From Ga0077555 sp033764055 (lineage in GTDB: Bacteria > Pseudomonadota > Alphaproteobacteria > Rhizobiales > Hyphomicrobiaceae): a DNA stretch of 64,000 nt. The DNA lies in the NCBI GenBank assembly GCA_033764055.1, contig JANRJI010000133.1, forward strand, positions 1 to 64,000, in the 5' to 3' direction. The notes beneath the pieces are model-generated. The model was not told where the DNA came from, did no database searches, and saw nothing but the letters and a program-made list of their open reading frames with translations. The position numbers were made by a program, and so were the translations under genes. Positions 59,044 through 64,000 of this stretch are shown here, one piece after another (the first letter of the stretch is position 1; the number at the start of each line of letters is the position of its first letter).

Positions 59044-62000
59044 CTACGCAGCAACTCCGGGGCTGTCGTTCGACGGTGGTGGCTCAGCTGCCGTCTCTCG
59101 CGATCGTCCGCCCACGGCGCGATGCACACGATCCAGCAGCAGATAGATGACGGGCGTCGTGTAGAGTGTGAGGATCTGCGAGATGACGAGCCCGCCAATG
59201 ATGGCGACCCCGAGCGGCCGGCGCATCTCCGCACCATGCCCGGCGGCGATCGCGAGCGGGACGGCTCCGAACAGTGCAGCCAGCGTGGTCATGAGGATCG
59301 GCCGGAAGCGCTCGCGTGCGGCCCGCCTGATCGCCTCCAGCGCCGAGAGGCCACCGCGCCGCTCGGCCTCGAGCGCGAAGTCGACGAGCATGATGCCGTT
59401 CTTCTTCACGATGCCGATGAGCAGGATGATGGCGATGAAAGCGACCAGCGAGAGTTCCATGTCGGCAAGGCGCAACGCCACCAACGCGCCGAGACCCGCC
59501 GATGGCAGCGTCGAGATGATGGTCAGCGGGTGCGCGAGGCTCTCGTAGAGCACGCCGAGCACGATGTAGACGAGCAGCAGAGCGGCCAGAATCAGGAGTG
59601 GCTGGCCGGCACCACCCGCCAGCGCCGTCCGGGCATCGCCCGCCGGCTCGATCCTGAGGTGGTCCGGAGGCTGCATCTCGGCGACCGCGGCCAGGACGCG
59701 CCGGTGAGCCTCATCGAGCGTGATCCCCTCCTCGAGATTGTAGCTGATCGTGACCGCCGGAAACGTTCCCTGGTGGTTGACCGCGAGCGGGGCCAGAGTC
59801 CGGCTCGTCCGGACTACCGAGAGCAATGGAATCTGTTGGCCACTGCGGGTGGGCACGTAGATGCTGGCGAGGTCCTCGGGCGAGCGCTGTAGCGCGGGAT
59901 CGACCTCGAGCACGACCCGGTACTGGTTGCGCGGTCCGTAGAGGATTGCCACTTGTCGCTGGGCAAACGCGTTGTTGAGGGCGGCGCCGATATCCTCGAT
60001 TTGCACGCCCAGTCGCGCCGCCGAGAGCTTGTCGATGTTGATCGACAACTCGAGCCCGCCCTGCTCGCGGTCGGTGGCGACATCGACCAACCCCGGCAGC
60101 GTCCGCAGGCGTGCGAGGATGCGTGGCGCCCACTCGTAGAGCGCAGCGGCGTCGGTGGACCACAGCGCCAGCTCATTCGACGAGCGCGACTGGCCGCCGC
60201 CGCCGCGCATGTCCTGCACCGGGTTGACGAACGCGGACAGGCCGGGGATGGCGTTGAGCGGCCGGCGCAGGCGGGCTGCGACCTCGGCCGAGGTCACGCC
60301 GCGCTCGGCGAGCGGCTTCAGGGCGATGAACATGCGTGCCGTGTTGCCTGTCGTTGCAAAGAACGACGCACCGACGGATGAGCCGATGCCGGAGACGGCG
60401 GGCTCGGCGAGGGCGATCCGCACGGCGCGCTCCTGGATCTCCTTCATCTGGCCGAAGGAGGCGTCGGGAGCGCCCTGCATGAAGACCGAGATCAGTCCGG
60501 TATCGTCGGTCGGAAAGAAGCCTTTCGGCAGCTTCACGAAGAGGAAGACGGTGGCAGCGATGACGGCGGGCAGGGTCAGCAGCGTGAGCCACTTGTAGCG
60601 AAGCGCCGTCTCGAGGCTCGCGGCGTAGCTGTCGGCCAATCCCTGGAGCAGGCGCTCCATCAGACGGCCAGCCCAACTCCTCGGAATGCCGGCCGCCTCG
60701 CGCACCGTATGGGCGCACAGCATCGGCGTCACGGACAGCGACACCACGGTCGATACGGCGATGGCGAATAGCATCGTCATGGCGAACTCGCGGAGGAGGC
60801 GGCCCGGCACCCCGCCGAGAAAGACCAGCGGCACGAAGGCTGCAGCCAGCGACAACGATATCGAGACCACTGTGAAGCCGATCTCGCGGGCGCCGACCAG
60901 CGCTGCCGCCATCGGGCTGAGGCCCTTCTCGAGGTTGCGGTACATGTTCTCGATCATCACGATCGCATCGTCGACGACGAAGCCGACCGAGATGGCGAGC
61001 GCCATCAGCGTGAGGTTGTTGATCGAGTAGCCGGCGAGCCACATGGCGCCGACGGTGCCGGCGAGCGACAGGGGTACGGTGACACCGGCTGCGACCATGG
61101 GCGCCGTGCGCTTGAGGAACACCAGCACCACCAGCATGACCAGCGCGATCGACAGGAGCAGCGTCAACTCCATGTCGTGCACGGAGGCGCGGATGGTGAC
61201 CGTGCGGTCCGAGAGGACGTCGATCCTGATGCCGGCGTCGATCCAGCGCTTCAACTCCGGGATCGCTGCCTTCACCTGGTCGACGGTCTCGATGACGTTG
61301 GCGTCGGGCTGCTTGGTGATGAAGATGAGGACGGCAGGCTTCTGGTTGAACAATGCCGCGGAGCGGGCATTGCGCGTGGCCTGCACCACGTCGGCGACGG
61401 CCGACAGGCGAACTGGCACGTCGCCCACCATCTTGACCACGAGGCTCTTGTAGTCCTCGACCCCTTTGAGCTGCGCGTTGGTGTCGATCGCGATCAGCTC
61501 CTCCGGCCCGTCGATGGATCCGAGCGCGGCGAGCTGCGTCGCGTTGGCAACGGCGCGCCGGACCTCGTCGACGGACACGCCCATCGCGGCAAGTTGGCGT
61601 GGGTTCACCCGGATCCGCAGCGCCGGCTGCTCGGCGCCCGACACATTCACCTCGCCGACCCCCGGCACCTGGGCGATTCGCTGGACGAGCGTCGTGTCGG
61701 CGATGTCGTAGATGTTGGCGACCGGCACGTTGTCGGAGGTCAGCGCCAGGATGAGCACCGGCGAGGCATTGGGGTTGATCTTGCGGAATACCGGGAGAGA
61801 GGGCAGGTCGCCCGGCAAGTCGGCCACAGCGGCATTGATCGCCGCCTGCACGTCGCGGGCGGCATCGTCGACAGAGCGATTGAGATCGAACTGCAGACGG
61901 ATTCGCGTCGAGCCGAGCCCCGACGACGAGGTCATGTCGGTCACGCCCGCGATGCTGCCCAGATGTCGCTCGAGAGGGGCCGCCACCGTCGCAGCCATGG

Positions 62001-62226
62001 TCGCCGGATCGGCGCCCGGACGGCTCGCGCTCACGACCACCATCGGCACCTCGATCGAGGGGAGGCTCGCGACCGGCAAGCTCCGGTAGGCGACGAGGCC
62101 AGCGAGCATCAAGCCGATCGCCATCAGGATGGTGCCGATGGGCCGGGTGATGAAAGGTTGCGAGAAATTGACGGCGACGTGGCCCAGACGGTCTCCGGCC
62201 TGGTCGCGGCTGACCGGCTCACGCAT
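59044..62226 (-). CDS. RND efflux transporter permease (MdtC/AcrB superfamily)
   Basis: A 1060-aa inner-membrane pump subunit. The first helix (PIGTILMAIGLMLAGLVAYR) is followed by two large periplasmic regions and twelve helices in total. The proton-relay Asp pair is in GFVVDDAIVMIEN near residue 405, and the Lys of TM10 in GIVKKNGIML near 945. The sequence is closest to the heteromeric MdtB/MdtC type. The ATG at 62226 overlaps the stop of the upstream RND gene by eight bases, which fits a paired MdtBC-like complex. The adaptor (MdtA) would lie beyond the window. Substrates may include drugs, bile salts or metals. Confidence 0.92.
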   Translation of the reverse strand: MREPVSRDQAGDRLGHVAVNFSQPFITRPIGTILMAIGLMLAGLVAYRSLPVASLPSIEVPMVVVSASRPGADPATMAATVAAPLERHLGSIAGVTDMTSSSGLGSTRIRLQFDLNRSVDDAARDVQAAINAAVADLPGDLPSLPVFRKINPNASPVLILALTSDNVPVANIYDIADTTLVQRIAQVPGVGEVNVSGAEQPALRIRVNPRQLAAMGVSVDEVRRAVANATQLAALGSIDGPEELIAIDTNAQLKGVEDYKSLVVKMVGDVPVRLSAVADVVQATRNARSAALFNQKPAVLIFITKQPDANVIETVDQVKAAIPELKRWIDAGIRIDVLSDRTVTIRASVHDMELTLLLSIALVMLVVLVFLKRTAPMVAAGVTVPLSLAGTVGAMWLAGYSINNLTLMALAISVGFVVDDAIVMIENMYRNLEKGLSPMAAALVGAREIGFTVVSISLSLAAAFVPLVFLGGVPGRLLREFAMTMLFAIAVSTVVSLSVTPMLCAHTVREAAGIPRSWAGRLMERLLQGLADSYAASLETALRYKWLTLLTLPAVIAATVFLFVKLPKGFFPTDDTGLISVFMQGAPDASFGQMKEIQERAVRIALAEPAVSGIGSSVGASFFATTGNTARMFIALKPLAERGVTSAEVAARLRRPLNAIPGLSAFVNPVQDMRGGGGQSRSSNELALWSTDAAALYEWAPRILARLRTLPGLVDVATDREQGGLELSINIDKLSAARLGVQIEDIGAALNNAFAQRQVAILYGPRNQYRVVLEVDPALQRSPEDLASIYVPTRSGQQIPLLSVVRTSRTLAPLAVNHQGTFPAVTISYNLEEGITLDEAHRRVLAAVAEMQPPDHLRIEPAGDARTALAGGAGQPLLILAALLLVYIVLGVLYESLAHPLTIISTLPSAGLGALVALRLADMELSLVAFIAIILLIGIVKKNGIMLVDFALEAERRGGLSALEAIRRAARERFRPILMTTLAALFGAVPLAIAAGHGAEMRRPLGVAIIGGLVISQILTLYTTPVIYLLLDRVHRAVGGRSRETAAEPPPSNDSPGVAA

Positions 62227-64000
62227 GGGGAAGCTCCGCCGGGCTCGTCGGTGCCGAGTGTGGCCCGTGGGCATGTGACGGGTGGGGGTAACGCGGCACA
62301 TGCACGTCGACGGGGCCACCGACGAGGCGGGCGCGCAGCCGCTCGAGCGCCAGATAGATCACTGGTGTCGTGTAGAGCGTCAGCAATTGCGACAGCACGA
62401 GGCCGCCGATGATGGTGATGCCGAGCGGATTGCGCAGCTCCGATCCGGTGCCGCTCTCGATCGCCAGTGGCAGGGCGCCCAGGATGGCCGCAAGCGTGGT
62501 CATCATGATCGGGCGAAAGCGTAGCCGGCACGCCTCGATGATGGCGTCGTGCGGCGACAGTCCGCGCTCGCGCTCGGCATCGAGCGCGAAGTCGATCATC
62601 ATGATGGCATTCTTCTTCACGATGCCCATCAGCAGCACGATGCCGATGAGGGCGACCACCGACAGGTCGAGGCTTGTGAGCCACAGCGCCAGAACGGCGC
62701 CGATGCCGGCTGACGGCAGGGTCGTCAGGATTGTCAGCGGATGGATAGCGCTCTCGTAGAGCACGCCCAGCACGAGATAGATGCAGATCACCGCGGCGAG
62801 GATCAGCCATGGCTGGCCCTGCAGGGCACGGGAGAACTCCGCCGCCTCACCCGCATAGGAGCCGGTGATGGCCGACGGGATGGCGAGCTCGCCGCGCGCC
62901 GCCTCGATGGCGTCGATCGCCTCTGACAGCGAGACGCCCGGGGCAAGGCTGTAGGACACGGTGAGGGCCGGAAACTGGTCCTGGCGGAGAATGGCGAGTG
63001 GGGCGGTGGTGCGCTCGATGCGGGCGAGGGTGCTCAGGGGAACTTGCGTTCCCGAGGAGGATGGCACCCACAACCGGTCGAGCGCGGAGGGATCGCGGCT
63101 GTAGACGGGCGTCGCTTCCAGCACGACGCGATACTGGTTCGACTGGGCATAGATGGTCGAGATCTGGCGCTGGCCGAAGGCGTCGTTGAGTGCATCGTTC
63201 ACCTGAGACATCGAAACGCCCAGGCGCGCAGCCGTCGCCCGATCGACAGTGACGAGGGCTCTGAGGCCGTTGCTCTGCTCGTCCGAGCCGACATCCCTGA
63301 GGCGTGGGTCTGTCCGCAGGCGCTCGACGAGCCGTGTCGTCCAGCGGGACACCTCGGTCGCATTGGCGCCGGTCAGCGTGTACTGGTAGATCGCGCGCGA
63401 GGGGCGGGTCGCGATCTGCACCTCCTGCACGGGGCGGAACGTGACGTTGAGGCCGGCGAGCGGCTTGAGGGCGGCGGCGAGCCGCTCGATCACCTGGGCA
63501 GCGGTCGCCTTGCGCGCCTCGCGCGCGCCGAGCGTGATTTTGAGGTGCCCCGCATTCGGCGTCGGGTTGAGATTGCTGACGCCCAGGATCGACACCACGC
63601 CTTTGACGTCGGGGTCGCGCGAGATGATGCTGGTCAGCTCGGCCTGAAGTTTCTCCATGGCCTCGAAGGAGGTGGCCGGCGCCGCCTCGTAGCTGGCGGT
63701 GACGAGGCCGGTGTCCTGTAGCGGCAGGAACCCCTTCGGCACAACCACGTACAACCATAGCGTGGCCGCCACTGTCGCGGCGACCACGGCCAGCGTCGTG
63801 CGCTCTCTGGCGACGACGATGGCCAGAGTTCTCATGTAGGCCCCGACGACCCATTCGTTGAAGCGGGCGACGAGGGAAGTCCGCCCTGTGGTGTCGGCCC
63901 CGGCAGGTGCGTGACGCAACAGGCGGGCGCACAACATCGGGATCAGGGTCAGCGAGACCACGGCCGAGACGACGACGGCAATGGTCAGCGTCAGCGCGAA
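62219..64000 (-). CDS. RND efflux transporter permease (MdtB-like), N-terminus beyond the window
   Basis: A partial gene: the frame runs from the right edge through 594 codons to a stop at 62219. The visible part starts within TM5-TM6 (VSLTLIPMLCARLL) and includes the second periplasmic half and the last six helices, with GIVKKNAIMMIDFALDAE in TM10. It is a paralogue of the downstream permease and matches the MdtB position. The pair probably forms one B2C-type trimer. Confidence 0.9.
   Translation of the reverse strand, partial: FALTLTIAVVVSAVVSLTLIPMLCARLLRHAPAGADTTGRTSLVARFNEWVVGAYMRTLAIVVARERTTLAVVAATVAATLWLYVVVPKGFLPLQDTGLVTASYEAAPATSFEAMEKLQAELTSIISRDPDVKGVVSILGVSNLNPTPNAGHLKITLGAREARKATAAQVIERLAAALKPLAGLNVTFRPVQEVQIATRPSRAIYQYTLTGANATEVSRWTTRLVERLRTDPRLRDVGSDEQSNGLRALVTVDRATAARLGVSMSQVNDALNDAFGQRQISTIYAQSNQYRVVLEATPVYSRDPSALDRLWVPSSSGTQVPLSTLARIERTTAPLAILRQDQFPALTVSYSLAPGVSLSEAIDAIEAARGELAIPSAITGSYAGEAAEFSRALQGQPWLILAAVICIYLVLGVLYESAIHPLTILTTLPSAGIGAVLALWLTSLDLSVVALIGIVLLMGIVKKNAIMMIDFALDAERERGLSPHDAIIEACRLRFRPIMMTTLAAILGALPLAIESGTGSELRNPLGITIIGGLVLSQLLTLYTTPVIYLALERLRARLVGGPVDVHVPRYPHPSHAHGPHSAPTSPAELPHA

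Noticed and set aside
59044..64000. RND pumps as the exporter of the NRPS-PKS product
   Set aside because: They lie 20 kb away across the polysaccharide locus, in a separate operon with MdtBC-like pairing; no evidence links them.

Overview
The window is high-GC DNA with dense gene packing, alphaproteobacterial codon use and family content: an E. coli-like PhnD, a TIGR03808-type TAT repetitive protein, a DUF3775 protein, an ExoF-like exporter and a Formyl_trans/LLM-interrupted NRPS. It is most likely a chromosomal segment of a Hyphomicrobiales/Rhizobiales-like soil or aquatic alphaproteobacterium. I see no phage, IS element, CRISPR array or rRNA. One tRNA (Phe, GAA) is present.

Left third (1-27.5 kb): metabolic and accessory genes. 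An O-methyltransferase, a nitronate monooxygenase and an LLM flavoenzyme form one operon (275-3251) that ends in a 12-bp terminator hairpin. Next come two unknowns (a 225-aa soluble protein and an 871-aa membrane/coiled-coil protein), an orphan DmsC anchor divergent from a UbiB kinase-like protein, a small secreted protein, an alpha/beta hydrolase and a propionyl-CoA carboxylase beta subunit. The tRNA-Phe follows, with a clear sigma70-type promoter, then a secreted RTX repeat protein, a DUF3775 protein and a TAT-secreted beta-helix protein. Two more LLM flavoenzymes flank a phnCDE phosphonate transporter. Directly after phnE lies a gene interrupted by one in-frame UGA within a U-P-V-C-H motif, with a compact stem-loop just downstream. 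I read it as one selenoprotein of the glycine/sarcosine/betaine reductase selenoprotein B family (24440-25306). It is followed by an M20 amidohydrolase and a MaoC-like protein on the same strand.

Middle and right (27.5-58.8 kb): one large surface-polysaccharide locus of Wzx/Wzy type. It has an initiating phosphoglycosyltransferase, four further glycosyltransferases, a flippase, a polymerase, a Wzz-like copolymerase, an outer-membrane export protein, a CpsD-like ATPase with a degenerate P-loop, a deacetylase, an SGNH hydrolase-like protein and a 1157-aa secreted glycoside-hydrolase-like protein. The leftward arm (48132 to 27523) runs without a visible break from glycosyltransferase genes into a phosphopantetheinyl transferase, a formyltransferase-NRPS whose adenylation domain is split by a luciferase-like monooxygenase, and a KS-AT-KR-DH-ACP-TE polyketide synthase. 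The last two would make a small N-formyl-aminoacyl-polyketide. Its physical coupling to polysaccharide genes is the most unusual layout in the window.

Right edge (59-64 kb): two RND efflux permeases of the MdtB/MdtC type in one operon; the upstream one runs off the window.

The two strongest candidates for new biology are the Sec-encoding gene beside the phosphonate transporter and the polysaccharide-linked NRPS-PKS line.
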